Below are positions 11,457 to 20,655 of a stretch of DNA of 64,000 bases, in pieces. The stretch spans positions 1,293,501 through 1,357,500 of the forward strand of contig NZ_CP028843.1 of assembly GCF_003058325.1 (NCBI RefSeq), written 5' to 3'. Source of the DNA: Methylobacterium currus. GTDB lineage: Bacteria; Pseudomonadota; Alphaproteobacteria; Rhizobiales; Beijerinckiaceae. Position numbers and translations under genes: made by a program. Positions within the stretch are counted from its first letter, which is position 1. The number at the start of each line of letters is the position of its first letter. The notes under the pieces are model-generated. The model had not been told where the DNA came from, did not search any database, and was given only the letters and a program-made list of their open reading frames with translations.

Positions 11457-12164
11457 ATGGCCAACAGATTCTCGACCAAGAGGCTCTCGGCACGGCGGGT
11501 CATCGACTGGGCGGGCATCGCGGCGGCCTATCGGGCGGAGCCGGAGGCCGGGCCCGCGATCGCGCGGCGCTTCGGCATCAGCCCGACGACGCTGCGGCGC
11601 CGGGCGCGGGCGGAAGGATGGAAGCGCGAGACCCCGGCCTTCCTGCCGGGGGTCGCCCCCTCTGAGATGGCCCCCTCGGGTGACGGGCCCATGAGCAAGG
11701 CGCCTTCAGGCGAGATGCTTCCGGGCGACGTGCTCGGCGGCCACCGCATCGTGGTGGCGCAGGGCGCCGCCCTCACCCTGCATCTCCTCGACGAACTCCA
11801 GGCCGCCACGGCCGAGGCCGCGCCGGATGACGGCGCGGAGGAGGGCGGGCTCGCCCGCGCGGCTATCCTCCACAAGCGCGTCGCCGCCCTGCGCGACCTC
11901 GCCGCCGCGGCGCGGCTGTGGATCGCCCTGGAGCGGCAGGCCTGGGACCTGGACGGCAAGGCGGACGGCAAGGGGGACGCGAGGCACCGTGACGAGACCG
12001 CGATCCCCGACCCCGAAGCTGCCTTCCGCCTCCTCGACGAGGGGCAGCGGGCCCAGCTCCGGGCCATCGTCGAACGCCTGTCCCAAGCCGGACGCGTCTC
12101 CGATGCCGGGAGCCTGGCTCGACAACCCACCGGCCCTGATCCGGGCCCTCGACCGGCTCGATAG
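11457..12164 (+). CDS. Phage terminase small subunit
   Basis: A 235-residue DNA-recognition subunit of the packaging motor. Residues about 15-60 form a helix-turn-helix (WAGIAAAYRAEPEAGPAIARRF then GISPTTLRRRARAEGW), as in GTA/phage TerS proteins that start with a transposase-like HTH. The middle is helical (about 100-165), consistent with an oligomerisation region. AGAGGCGAC lies just upstream of ATG 11457. Its last 62 bases overlap the beginning of the large-subunit gene in another frame, so the two are translationally linked. Confidence 0.8.
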   Translation: MANRFSTKRLSARRVIDWAGIAAAYRAEPEAGPAIARRFGISPTTLRRRARAEGWKRETPAFLPGVAPSEMAPSGDGPMSKAPSGEMLPGDVLGGHRIVVAQGAALTLHLLDELQAATAEAAPDDGAEEGGLARAAILHKRVAALRDLAAAARLWIALERQAWDLDGKADGKGDARHRDETAIPDPEAAFRLLDEGQRAQLRAIVERLSQAGRVSDAGSLARQPTGPDPGPRPAR

Positions 12165-12640
12165 CGAGGAGAGCCTGGCGGGCTTCGTGCGCCGGGCCTG
12201 GCCGGTGATCGAGCCCGGCGCGCCCTACATCCATGGCTGGCACATCGACGCGGTCTGCGCCCATCTCGAAGCGGTGACCGCCGGGGAGATCACCCGGCTC
12301 CTGATCAACGTGCCCCCCGGCACGATGAAGAGCCTGCTCGCCGGCGTGTTCTGGCCGGCCTGGGAATGGGGGCCGAAGAACCGCCCTTCTTTACGCACCG
12401 TCGCGGTCTCGCACACCGAGCGGCTGGCTTTGCGCGACAACCTGCGCACCCGGCGCCTCATCACCTCGCCCTGGTACCGGGACCTGTGGGGCGGACGGGT
12501 GCGGCTCACCCGCGACCAGAACCGCAAGGGCCGCTTCGAGACCACGGCGACCGGCTTGCGCGAGGCGGTCTCGGCCGGCTCGATCACCGGCTCGCGCGGC
12601 GACCGGGTGATCCTCGACGACCCGATCTCGGTCGACGGCG
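12103..12640 (+). pseudogene. Large terminase subunit, N-terminal part, interrupted by island
   Basis: First 179 codons of the packaging ATPase. The P-loop-like PPGTMKS is at residues 71-77 and the Walker B segment VILDDP at about 169-174. The island enters within the 43-bp core that encodes residues 166-179 (GDRVILDDPISVDG). As the sequence stands, the frame runs into island DNA and stops at 12945 after about 100 unrelated residues, so packaging by this gene should be off. Joining 12640 to 28497 gives 1467 bases, an exact 489-codon frame including stop. The gene is therefore interrupted rather than decayed. Confidence 0.9.
12598..12640 (+). repeat. attL: 43-bp direct repeat, left end of island
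   Basis: Identical over 43 bases to 28454-28496 and diverging immediately on both sides (C versus T before, T versus C after). The repeat is terminase coding sequence (GDRVILDDPISVDG), so it is host-side sequence copied by integration. A tyrosine recombinase gene starts 112 bp inside this end. Confidence 0.92.
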
Positions 12641-12716
12641 TTCACGGTAATCTACAGCCTTCTCAATCACTTACCTACCATATCGGCCACGCTAGGAAGC
12701 AGCAGTTCGTCAGTCG

Positions 12717-12732
12717 GTCACGCCTCAGTCAC
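12717..12732 (+). promoter_or_regulatory. Candidate integrase arm-type sites, left end
   Basis: Two GTCAC words start 11 bp apart (12717 and 12728), with a third GTCA at 12734. The same GTCAC-N6-GTCAC arrangement in the same orientation occurs at the right end (28287-28302). Eleven-base phasing places both on one face of the helix, as expected for integrase arm binding. Confidence 0.5.
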
Positions 12733-12752
12733 AGTCAGGGACCGAACACGCT

Positions 12753-13805
12753 ATGGCGACGATCAGGAGACGGAACGGGAAATGGCAGGTTCAGGTACGC
12801 AGGGCTGGGCAAGGGTCCGTTAGTCGCTCATTCATTCAGAAGTCAGAGGCTCAAGCTTGGGCACGACAGATGGAGATCCAAGCCGACAGAGGTGAGCTGG
12901 CGACACAGACAACCGACATCACCCAGCTCACATTCTCAGACTTGATCACTCGATATCGTGATGAGATAGCAAGTCGCAAGAGAGGACATCGGAGCGAGGT
13001 ATTCTATCTTAACTCGCTTCTCAGACATCCAATTGCTCAGACAAAGCTTAATTGTCTAACAACAGACAAACTCTGTGCATACCGCGATGAAAGATCAAAA
13101 CACCTCAAACCATCATCGCTGAAACGTCGATTCGCGGTACTTCATAATTGCTTTGAAGTTGCAATCAGAGAGTGGGGAATTGCACTACCTCGAAATCCAA
13201 TTAGCTCGATCAAACTTCCAACGGGCAACGTATCGAGAGAACGCAGACTCAGACACAACGAGGGAACGCTGATTGAGGACGCGTTGAATACACCATCAGC
13301 CGCATACCTAAGACCTCTCATTACCATGGCGATAGAGACCGGGATGCGGAAAGGCGAACTCCTATCGATCCGCTGGGTAGATGTCGACTTCGACGCTCGG
13401 ACGGTCAAAATACTTCGAACCAAGAACGGGCATCCACGCACGGTCCCACTATCACCTACTGCGATCCAGACACTCTCAGCTATGAAACGAGATGCAGAGC
13501 GGGTCTTTCCGATCTCAGACAATGCAGTCCGTTTCGCATGGGAGCGCATGAGGAAGCGAGCGGGCATACCCGACCTTCGCTTTCACGATCTCAGACACGA
13601 AGGAATATCACGGCTGTTTGAAGCTGGATTGAACGTGCCCGAGGTGGCTATGGTAAGCGGTCATCGATCTCCGGCCATGCTGTTCCGGTATACACACCCA
13701 AAGCCTGAACACGTAGCTGCCAAACTAGCGACGCGGGATACACAGGGCTTGAAAGGAGGTAGCAGCGCGGCTGGTCCTGAAGCATCGGCCGATGATCTCC
13801 TCTAA
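12753..13805 (+). CDS. int: Tyrosine recombinase (island integrase)
   Basis: A 350-residue site-specific recombinase, with an N-terminal arm-binding domain (residues about 1-55), a core-binding SAM-like domain (about 58-150) and a catalytic domain (about 165-320). The active-site residues are all visible: Arg199 in ETGMRKGE, Lys224 in RTKNGHPR, His278 and Arg281 in HDLRHEG, His304 in SGHRSP, and the nucleophile Tyr313 in RYTHP. It sits at the left edge of the island next to attL and reads inward. It is the likely enzyme for integration into, and with a directionality factor excision from, the terminase gene. No obvious excisionase was identified. Confidence 0.93.
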   Translation: MATIRRRNGKWQVQVRRAGQGSVSRSFIQKSEAQAWARQMEIQADRGELATQTTDITQLTFSDLITRYRDEIASRKRGHRSEVFYLNSLLRHPIAQTKLNCLTTDKLCAYRDERSKHLKPSSLKRRFAVLHNCFEVAIREWGIALPRNPISSIKLPTGNVSRERRLRHNEGTLIEDALNTPSAAYLRPLITMAIETGMRKGELLSIRWVDVDFDARTVKILRTKNGHPRTVPLSPTAIQTLSAMKRDAERVFPISDNAVRFAWERMRKRAGIPDLRFHDLRHEGISRLFEAGLNVPEVAMVSGHRSPAMLFRYTHPKPEHVAAKLATRDTQGLKGGSSAAGPEASADDLL

Positions 13806-14405
13806 TGCCCTCACCAGGAAGGTGGCGAGCTACGGGAGCCGAAGGCTGACACAACCGCAAGCGGGCGACCATCACCGCGAACTAGCAACCCAGAGCCACG
13901 CTTCCGATGTCGCACGGAATGCATGGGACACTCAGACACCCGAGAATCTATCCGCCCTCGCGACCAAGCCCAGGCGACTAACGGACGCTCAATGGGACTG
14001 GACCAAGGGGAATGTGCTGAGCTGCGCGAGGCGTTCAGTCGATTCCGCAACTCACACCATCTGTCGGATGATCGAGCTTGGACTGGAGACAGCTATGAGG
14101 CGAGGGGAGGTGCTGAGGCTGCGGGGCAGGGACATCGGATCAGACCGACGTACTCTACGGTCCGCCTTCTCAAGACAGCAAGCCCAGGGAGCCTGCCATT
14201 TCATAAGAGATATGATAGTTCAGCCTCATAGCCAGGCGAGCTTGCATATCCCCAGGCGCCTCGATCTTCGCTTGCCCTCGCTCCGGAAGCGTCAAGGGTG
14301 GGCCTTTGCGGGCCATCAAACACCTATTGTCAACCAAGGAATCGTACTATCCATGAAGGTGAAAATAGGGCTGCGGCCACACTGCCTTCTGCTGGAGGAC
14401 ATTCG
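13806..14405. other. 600-bp stretch holding only the recombinase remnant
   Basis: Apart from the recombinase remnant, I see no supported gene between the integrase and the restriction-modification gene. Composition is intermediate between island and prophage. The ribosome-binding site of the next gene (GGAGGA) is at 14394-14399. Confidence 0.4.
13930..14235 (+). pseudogene. Degenerate second tyrosine-recombinase fragment
   Basis: In the frame starting at 13792, about 14035-14160 encodes a stretch containing ICRMIELGLETAMRRGEVLRLR and then DIGSDRRTLR. This closely resembles the region around the first catalytic Arg of tyrosine recombinases (compare ETGMRKGELLSIRW in the intact integrase). No HxxR box or nucleophilic Tyr follows in frame, so it is only a remnant. 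The sequence is distinct from the intact integrase, so it suggests an earlier element or recombination at this end rather than a simple duplication. Confidence 0.5.
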
Positions 14406-16050
14406 TTGCAGGATCTTATTAAACGGCTGATGGACCGGCAGAAAGTAAGAACAGAAGCCGATGTTCAAGCAGACATACGGCAGTTTCTACTTACGGCCCC
14501 TCTCTCGCTAAGTGAGGGCGACATTGAGAATATAGTTCTTGAGTCACCGTTGGGTGACAGGCGCCGGATAGATATTGAACTTGGATCGGCCGTTATAGAG
14601 GTGAAACGCGATCTACGAAGTGGAAAAACTAAGGACGAAGCAATAAACCAGTTAGCCGGTTACGTCGAGACTAGAACGAATCAAACAGGCCGTAGATATG
14701 TGGGCATACTTTCTGACGGCGCCGAATGGTTGTGCTTCAATCTATCTGCTGGCAAGCTACATCAGGTTTCAGATATTACGATCCGCAACGCAGAAGATGA
14801 TCTCCCTCGCCTTCTTGCATGGGTAGAGGGGGTTCTCGCTACAGCTCAGAACATTAGTCCAACAGCTAATGAGATAGCAGCTCGTCTAGGCGCTGGCAGT
14901 AGTTCGCATGCTCTTGATAGAGCAACACTTCTTATATTGTATAATGAAAATAAAAACCTGCCGTCTATAAAGATGAAACGCGGGTTATGGACGCGCCTAC
15001 TCACGTCTACATTGGGTACACAGTTCGACGATACGGACGAACTTTTTGTTGAACATACGTTATTAGTCAATTCGGCTGAGATTATAGCCCATGCGGTGAT
15101 TGGCATTGATGTCAAGCAAATAGATCCCGCGCGACTGCTTGCAGGTGAAACGTTTATAGATAGCGGAATATATGGTGTAGTAGAACAAGATTTCTTTGAT
15201 TGGGTTATTGAATTAAATAGAGGTCAAGAATTTGCTAGATCTTTAGCTAGACGTTTAGCTCGATTTGACTGGGGATCGGTAAATCAAGACGTTCTGAAAG
15301 TACTTTATGAGTCCATCATAGGCACAGAGACTAGGAAGCGGCTCGGAGAGTATTATACTCCAGATTGGTTAGCAGAAGCAGTAGTGGAAGAAGCGGTTCA
15401 GCAGCCCTTACAAGAGCGAGTGCTCGACCCAGCATGCGGGTCCGGTACTTTTTTATTCCACGCAATTAAGAAATATATATCGACCGCAGTCAGACATGAT
15501 GTTCCGGTACCTCAGATTATACAAGGTATCACTAAATCTATATTCGGAATGGACCTTCATCCAGTAGCAGTTACTTTTGCCAGAGTCACATATATTCTTG
15601 CAATAGGTAGAGATTTTCTAACTCATCCTGAACGTGGAACCATTCATATCCCTGTGTATTTAGGCGACTCAGTACAATGGGAGGAGCAAGCGACCGATTT
15701 ATGGTCAGCTGATAATCTCGTTGTACAAGTAGAAGACAATCGTGAGCTTTTTACAGCAGAACTTCGATTTCCTGAGATACTTCTTAGTAACGCATACGTA
15801 TTCGATCAGCTTGTGCAGAGCATGGCTGATATGGCATCGAACAGACAACCCGGTAGCAAAGTTCCTTCTATGTCTCCGGTTTTCCGACGGCTTGGAATAC
15901 AGCAAGCTTCGCACCAGACCGTTGAGCATACATTCCGAATCATGTGTAGCCTTCATGATCAAGGGCGGGATCATATATGGGGATACTATGTGCGCAATCT
16001 CGCGCGACCCATGTGGCTGACACGTTTAGCAAATAGGGTCGACGTCCTAG
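14406..16050 (+). pseudogene. Type IIG-like restriction-modification protein, N-terminal part, split by IS
   Basis: Start TTG 14406 is chosen because GGAGGA lies 6 bases upstream; ATG 14298 and ATG 14430 are alternatives. Residues about 1-150 look like a PD-(D/E)XK nuclease or Hsd-R-type N-terminal domain (Asp56, then Glu65-x-Lys67 in VIEVKRD). A helical linker follows, then an N6-adenine methyltransferase fold with GEYYTPDWLAEAVV at about 313 and the SAM-binding motif VLDPACGSGTF at about 338-348. The frame reaches codon 548 and then runs into an IS5-type element. The C-terminal part resumes at 16895. Restriction and modification in one chain is typical of type IIG enzymes. Confidence 0.82.
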
Positions 16051-16890
16051 GGCCTGTTGTCGCTTGAACTCTCTGCGAGGATGAGCGTTTCCCCGCTTTG
16101 AGCGAGGAGACACGATGCTGACGGACGCTCAGTGGGCCGAACTGGAACCGCTGGTGGAAGCCTGCCGGCCCAAAGGCAAGACGCCGCCCCAAGAGCTGCG
16201 CCGCACGATCTCAGCCATCCTCTGGCGGCATCACAACGGCGCCTCTTGGAGGGCCATTCCAGCCGAGTTGGGTCCCTGGTGGCAGGCCGCCCAGATCTTC
16301 ATCCGCTGGGCGCGCGCCGGCGTCTGGGAGCGGCTGCTCGACCTCGTGCAGAGCCGCGGCGTCGCGCTGGGCATGGTGTTTCTCGACGGCACGAACATTC
16401 GAGCCCACCAGAAGGCGGCGGGCGCGGCCAAAAGGGGGGATCTGGAGCCGAGCGAGACCATCGTGAAGCTCTTGGCCGCTCGCGTGGCGGCTATGGCACC
16501 AAGGCCTGCGTGATCGCCGATGGACGGGGCCGCCCCGTCGGTTTCCGCCTCGCGCCCGGTCAGGCGCATGAACTGCCCCACGCCCTTCCGCTGCTCGATC
16601 AACTGCCCGGGGTGCCGAAGTGGGTGGTGGCCGACCGTGGCTTCTCCAGCCACGGCTTTCGCGAGGCGATCTGGACCGCCGGGGCCCGGCCCGCGATCCC
16701 GACCAAGAGCAACGAGGCCCCGCTCGCCTGTCCTGACTGGATCTACACCAATCGCAACATCGTCGAGCGACTGTGGGCGCGCCTCAAGGAATGGCGGGCC
16801 GTTGCCACACGCTACGAGAAGACTGCCGTCAGCTTCATGGGCGTCCTCTGCCTCGCCGCTACGCTCCTCTGGATCAAGTGACGACAGGCC
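16051..16890 (+). mobile_element. IS5-family insertion sequence (840 bp)
   Basis: The ends are imperfect inverted repeats, GGCCTGTTGTCGCTTGA at the left and (reverse complement) GGCCTGTCGTCACTTGA at the right, 15 of 17 matching. CTAG is duplicated at 16047-16050 and 16891-16894, matching the YTAR-type target of IS5 relatives. GC content is like the chromosome, not like the surrounding island, so the IS probably came from the host genome after the island arrived. It lies in the same orientation as the gene it disrupts. Confidence 0.93.
16115..16881 (+). CDS. IS5-family transposase made by -1 frameshift
   Basis: Two overlapping frames make one DDE transposase. The first (16115-16513) carries the N-terminal HTH/DUF4096-like domain and the first catalytic Asp (FLDGTNIRAH). 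The second, in the -1 frame, continues with GRSRGGYGTKACVIADGRGR, the second Asp (VVADRGFS) and the catalytic Glu (NIVERLWARLKEWR), ending at 16881. The run AAAAGGGGGG at 16430-16439 is the probable slippery site; slipping back one base there joins the frames. This organisation is standard for the IS427-like group, so the element is probably still able to make transposase. Confidence 0.88.
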
Positions 16891-16894
16891 CTAG

Positions 16895-18255
16895 TCGGCA
16901 ACCCACCCTGGCTGGCTTATCGGCACATGACCTCCAACATGCAGTCTACATTTAAGCGTATGTGTGAGGCACGCGGTCTCTGGCATGGAGCAGAAGTCGC
17001 TACGCATCAAGATCTTTCAGCATTGTTTGTCGCACGTGCTGTACAGCTCTACTTACGGATAGGCGGTCGGTTCGGCATGGTGATGCCGAATGCAGTTGTT
17101 GACCGCGAGAGCTATAGAGGATTCCGAACTGGAATCTATGAAGGCGCCCATGATATGACACAAGTCGTATTCGAGACTTCGTGGGATCTTCGCCGTATTC
17201 GTCCTCATTTTTTCCCCCGTGGGGCAAGTGTAATATTCGGCACAAGAAGTGATCTAGCCTCTGCAATGCCTACCGCAATGGAAGTATGGTCTGGGCGGGT
17301 GCTGCAAGGCAATGTCTCATGGAGTGAAGCAAAGCTAAACATTCAACGCAATCAAGGCGTCGCTGTTCAATTTCAGCGAAATATTAACTCACCATATATG
17401 TCAAGATTCAGACAAGGAGCTATCATTGCTCCACGCGTCTGTTTTGTAGTTAACAAAAGGCCAGCACCACTGCTTGGTAACGTCGCGGGAACTCACTCGG
17501 TGATTTCCTCGCGCAGTGTCAATGAGAAAAAACCTTGGAAGGAAGTCCCAAGCATAACCGGATTTGTGGAAGAGAGATTTATTAGGCCATTTTATTCCGG
17601 AGAAAACCTTTTGCCTTTTCGTATTTACGGTCGCCAGCACGCAGTTATCCCGGTTGACATACAGCGTTTGATGCAAGGCGAAGATGAAATAGAAGTTTAT
17701 CCAGGTTTATCGTCGTGGTGGAACGAGGCAGAGCGCATATGGAATACATACCGCTCAAATGAAAACCTGTCTCTAATGAAACAGCTTGATTATATGGGTA
17801 AATTTAGTTCACAGTTTCCGATGGCACATATACGGGTTATATATAATACAGCTGGTATGCACTTGAGTGCAGCGAAAGTGGACGATCCAAAAACATTCGT
17901 TGACAGCAATCTTTATTGGTGCAACGTACAAACCGTCGAAGAAGCAAACTATCTTTGTTGTATTCTGAATTGTCCGACAACAACGGAGATGCTTAGACCA
18001 CTTATGTCTTATGGAAAAGATGAACGTCATGTACATAAACATATATGGCAACTTCCGATCCAAGAATACGACGCGAGTAACTCTAAGCATGCAAGGCTTG
18101 CGTTCCTCGGCGGTGAACTCACACTCATTGCTGCTTCCTATGAAATTCGAAAGGATATACATTTTTCAGCGGCACGAAGAGATATTAGGAATGCGCTAGA
18201 TCTAACTCCTGCGGCCGCTGAGGTTCGAGATCTGGTTTACGAGATGCTTTCCTAA
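16895..18255 (+). pseudogene. Type IIG-like restriction-modification protein, C-terminal part
   Basis: Reading directly from the right copy of CTAG gives VGNPPWLAYRHM, the NPPW catalytic motif of N6-adenine methyltransferases. It is placed six codons after the point where the N-terminal part breaks. The rest is the remainder of the methyltransferase (DLSALFVARAVQLY, GGRFGMVMPNAV) and a target-recognition-like region of about 300 residues (about 17400-18200). Joining 16050 to 16895 gives 3006 bases, 1001 residues plus stop, with no shift. Without IS excision the enzyme should be inactive, because SAM-binding and catalytic motifs are separated. An internal ATG at 16927 would miss the NPPW motif. 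Confidence 0.85.
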
Positions 18256-18379
18256 GGGGCAGATCGCGGTCAAGCCCGTGCCCCTCGCGCGCCTTCACCC
18301 ACTCCGCGACCAACCTCAAGCGCCAACCATAGCAATTAGGATTGCACGTCACAGCTGTGGAGCGGCCGGCATCTCAGCC
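18256..18379. other. Convergent intergenic region
   Basis: 124 bp between the ends of the restriction-modification gene and the GIY-YIG gene. No clear terminator hairpin was found. Confidence 0.4.
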
Positions 18380-19300
18380 TTAACTGCAAAGTTGGGCATC
18401 CTGCCACTCCTTGAGGGTCTGACCGGTGCTCACGAGGCGCCACGCCGTCCTGCCATTCGTATTGCGGTTTGCGATGACCGCGGCTGCTGCGCTTGCGCTC
18501 GTGAAGGTCACCGGCTCCTTGAACTGCAGTAGCTGCGATCCCGGCACGGGCACAAGGCGGCCCTCAGCAATGAGCTGGTCACGTAGCGATGAGTACCCCT
18601 TGCTGGCGAAGTCGCTCTTCGCGGTCGCCGTTGAACCTTCGAGGACGGTCACCTCTCCATCCACCTCGACTGCCATGGCCTTGTAGCCAAGCTTGTCACT
18701 CGCGAAGACCAGCTCAAGCTGCGGAGCAATGGCCTGCTTAGCCTCCTTGCTCGAACCTGGAGGGGCGGTGATGCGTCCCTTGGGCCGGAGGAAATCGAAG
18801 CCGACCACTGGCAGAATCACCTCCACCTGAGAGATGAAGAACTCCATATCCGAAATGTCACTCTCGGGGAGGGCCTTGCGTCCGGGCTCGTTGCCGTTGG
18901 CGAGGTTGGCTCGGTCGGCGCCCTTCGTCAGCTCTACGAAACGGTGTTCAAGGTAGCGGACGTGGGACTTGGTTAGGTTGGCATCCTTGGACGTGACGAT
19001 GCAGACCCGGCTCCAGAAGTCCTTCGATGTGTCTTTAGCATGGGACTTGATACGATCGATGACGCTGTCGCCCTCACCGACGTAGACCCGCGCCCTCGTA
19101 GGTTGGTCAGGATCGTCGCCCACCAGGAAGTAGACGCCCGTGCGGCTAGCCTCGTCACGGCTCAGGGCCTCACCCAAACGGGATCGTGGAGCGACCAGCG
19201 CGTGTCCCGTCCAGTTCATAATCTCTGCTGTGAGGATGCCCGTGGGTGATCCATCGACGAGATAGAGACGCACGCTCCGGCCTTGAACCAATGCACCCAC
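18380..19300 (-). CDS. GIY-YIG nuclease family protein with C-terminal DUF4357-like domain
   Basis: About 306 residues from GTG 19300; the frame runs further upstream to 19426 but the family usually begins just before RLYLVDGSPTGI. The GIY-YIG core is at about residues 54-120: GVY at 55-57, YVG at 73-75, Arg83, and the metal-binding Glu118 in YLEHR. The C-terminus (about 225-306, with TAKSDFASKGYSSLRDQLI and FTSASAAAAVIANRN) matches the small DUF4357 domain commonly attached to such proteins and to some methyltransferases. It reads towards the restriction-modification gene. Its GC content is higher than its neighbours, so it may have joined the island separately. Role is probably DNA cleavage in defence or mobility; not proven. 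Confidence 0.8.
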   Translation of the reverse strand: MGALVQGRSVRLYLVDGSPTGILTAEIMNWTGHALVAPRSRLGEALSRDEASRTGVYFLVGDDPDQPTRARVYVGEGDSVIDRIKSHAKDTSKDFWSRVCIVTSKDANLTKSHVRYLEHRFVELTKGADRANLANGNEPGRKALPESDISDMEFFISQVEVILPVVGFDFLRPKGRITAPPGSSKEAKQAIAPQLELVFASDKLGYKAMAVEVDGEVTVLEGSTATAKSDFASKGYSSLRDQLIAEGRLVPVPGSQLLQFKEPVTFTSASAAAAVIANRNTNGRTAWRLVSTGQTLKEWQDAQLCS

Positions 19301-19684
19301 CCTGACCTGCGAACAGCCAAGGATGCAGCGCCGGCTGAGTAGCCGCAAGTGTGCGTCAGATGGATCTTGGCGCGTTGCCGAGTTTAAGGCTTTGCATGCC
19401 GTCCACATAGGTATCGATCGACCCAAATCGATTCAGAAATAATATGCATGATAAATCCTATTTCAACACTTAACAATTATATCGATCGAAGAAGATGCGA
19501 TCGCCAATTGTGGTTTCGATATATTCGAATTGACGTTCCAAATTTTAGCCATCGATACTTTTGTATCTTTTCATCACTTCAGAAACTCCGGACATTCGGA
19601 CCTTCGTTCAAAAGGCGACTCTCACCACTTGACAAAATATGTTTTACAACAAAATTTAGCCAAGTAGAGAGATTGGAGGTTGAC
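19301..19684. other. 384-bp gap between divergent genes; weak promoter signals
   Basis: This AT-rich region separates the GIY-YIG gene (leftward) from the exported-protein operon (rightward). TTGACA at 19629-19634 is a good -35 element, but the -10 opposite it (AAATTT around 19652) is poor. No gene or RNA was recognised. Confidence 0.35.
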
Positions 19685-20209
19685 ATGCGGCTTATCTCCA
19701 TCCCTGCCCGGGTGATAGAAGACGACATACCAGTCGGCATGCCAGATATCGAAGTTGCAGAGTTTCTTACGTCATTAGAATATAAGAGTAGATTAGAAAA
19801 ACTCGCTAGTAGAAGAACGTTCGTAACGGGAATATTGTCAACAGGGCTCGTTACAGCGGCTCCGGGGCTAAGTCATGGGCAAGGGGGTGCCGTTGGGGGG
19901 CTCGTTAACGTCATCGTTAAAAATCCAAAACTTGCCAAAATAGCATGGGAAGTCGGTGAGTATCTAGTTGGAAGATTTATTTCGCAAAACAAAAATAAGT
20001 CTGAAGGTCAGGATGGTAGCACTTCATTGACGATCAGCGCGGGCGGAAGGACTGAGTCTTCTCGTTCTATCACAATCGTTGTTCCTAGAAGTACGACGAT
20101 AACAATTAGCTTCGACGACGGGCCAGCCCCCAGGTCTGAGGGAAACAAAAATTTCAATGTTATTTCGGCATTGAATGTCGCTACTACTAATTTTCGAGTC
20201 GGTGGGTAA
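19685..20209 (+). CDS. Unknown protein with internal Tat-like motif (exported-protein operon, gene 1)
   Basis: 174 residues from ATG 19685, which has GGAGG 5 bases upstream; a longer frame upstream lacks such a site. Residues 1-40 are charged and helical. Residues 42-66 (SRRTFVTGILSTGLVTAAPG) look like a twin-arginine signal with a hydrophobic core, although displaced from the N-terminus. A Ser/Thr-rich beta-type C-terminus ends in ISFDDGPAPRSEGNKNF. The same C-terminal pattern appears in the next gene (IFEDGPSPRTPGKKLF), so the two are distant paralogues. No family is recognised. It lies 23 bp before gene 2 and they are probably one operon. Confidence 0.65.
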   Translation: MRLISIPARVIEDDIPVGMPDIEVAEFLTSLEYKSRLEKLASRRTFVTGILSTGLVTAAPGLSHGQGGAVGGLVNVIVKNPKLAKIAWEVGEYLVGRFISQNKNKSEGQDGSTSLTISAGGRTESSRSITIVVPRSTTITISFDDGPAPRSEGNKNFNVISALNVATTNFRVGG

Positions 20210-20232
20210 AGAAGTTCAGAGGGGAGCCTGCA

Positions 20233-20646
20233 ATGACATACCGAAATAAAGATCGCCTCAGGTTGAGTAGGCGCGCAATCGTTCTAGCTGGAGCAACGTT
20301 CGGAACTGGGCTGACAAGCGCGCAGGGAATCAGTCCAACGCCGCTCTATTGTTCTGTAGAACAGCTCAGACTCAGCAAGCGTCGCTGGCGTGTTGGGGAG
20401 CCTCTTTCAGGCTCGTGCAAGATTATTAATGATGACGGAAAAATACACAAAGGAAACATATTACTATCAATACTAAACGAAAATGATGAAATAGAGTCGT
20501 CAGACTACAGATCGATGACTGTAAGTGGTAAAGTGAGACTTGATTTCATTTTTGAGGATGGCCCAAGTCCCCGAACACCTGGAAAAAAACTCTTCAGGGT
20601 CTCGACATCCTACGAAGCCGATGCATACGAATTTATAGCCTATTAG
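20233..20646 (+). CDS. Unknown Tat-exported protein (exported-protein operon, gene 2)
   Basis: 137 residues. A typical twin-arginine leader starts the protein (LSRRAIVLAGATFGTGLTSAQG, residues about 11-32), preceded by a charged N-region. The mature domain of about 105 residues has an Ig-like, beta-strand-rich pattern with Cys39 and Cys62, including GEPLSGSCKIINDDGK and SGKVRLDFIFEDGPSPR. The C-terminal DGP-PR-G-K-F pattern is shared with gene 1. A GAGGGGAG ribosome-binding site precedes the ATG. No known family recognised. Tat export implies the protein folds in the cytoplasm before secretion. Confidence 0.68.
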   Translation: MTYRNKDRLRLSRRAIVLAGATFGTGLTSAQGISPTPLYCSVEQLRLSKRRWRVGEPLSGSCKIINDDGKIHKGNILLSILNENDEIESSDYRSMTVSGKVRLDFIFEDGPSPRTPGKKLFRVSTSYEADAYEFIAY

Positions 20647-20655
20647 GAGGTGTAG

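Noticed and set aside
13923..14231. 102-codon frame overlapping the recombinase remnant
   Set aside because: Different frame from the recombinase-like stretch and without ordered sequence; a shadow.
16927..18255. Independent methyltransferase gene starting at ATG 16927
   Set aside because: The NPPW motif lies upstream of this ATG in the same frame, continuous with the N-terminal half once the IS is removed.
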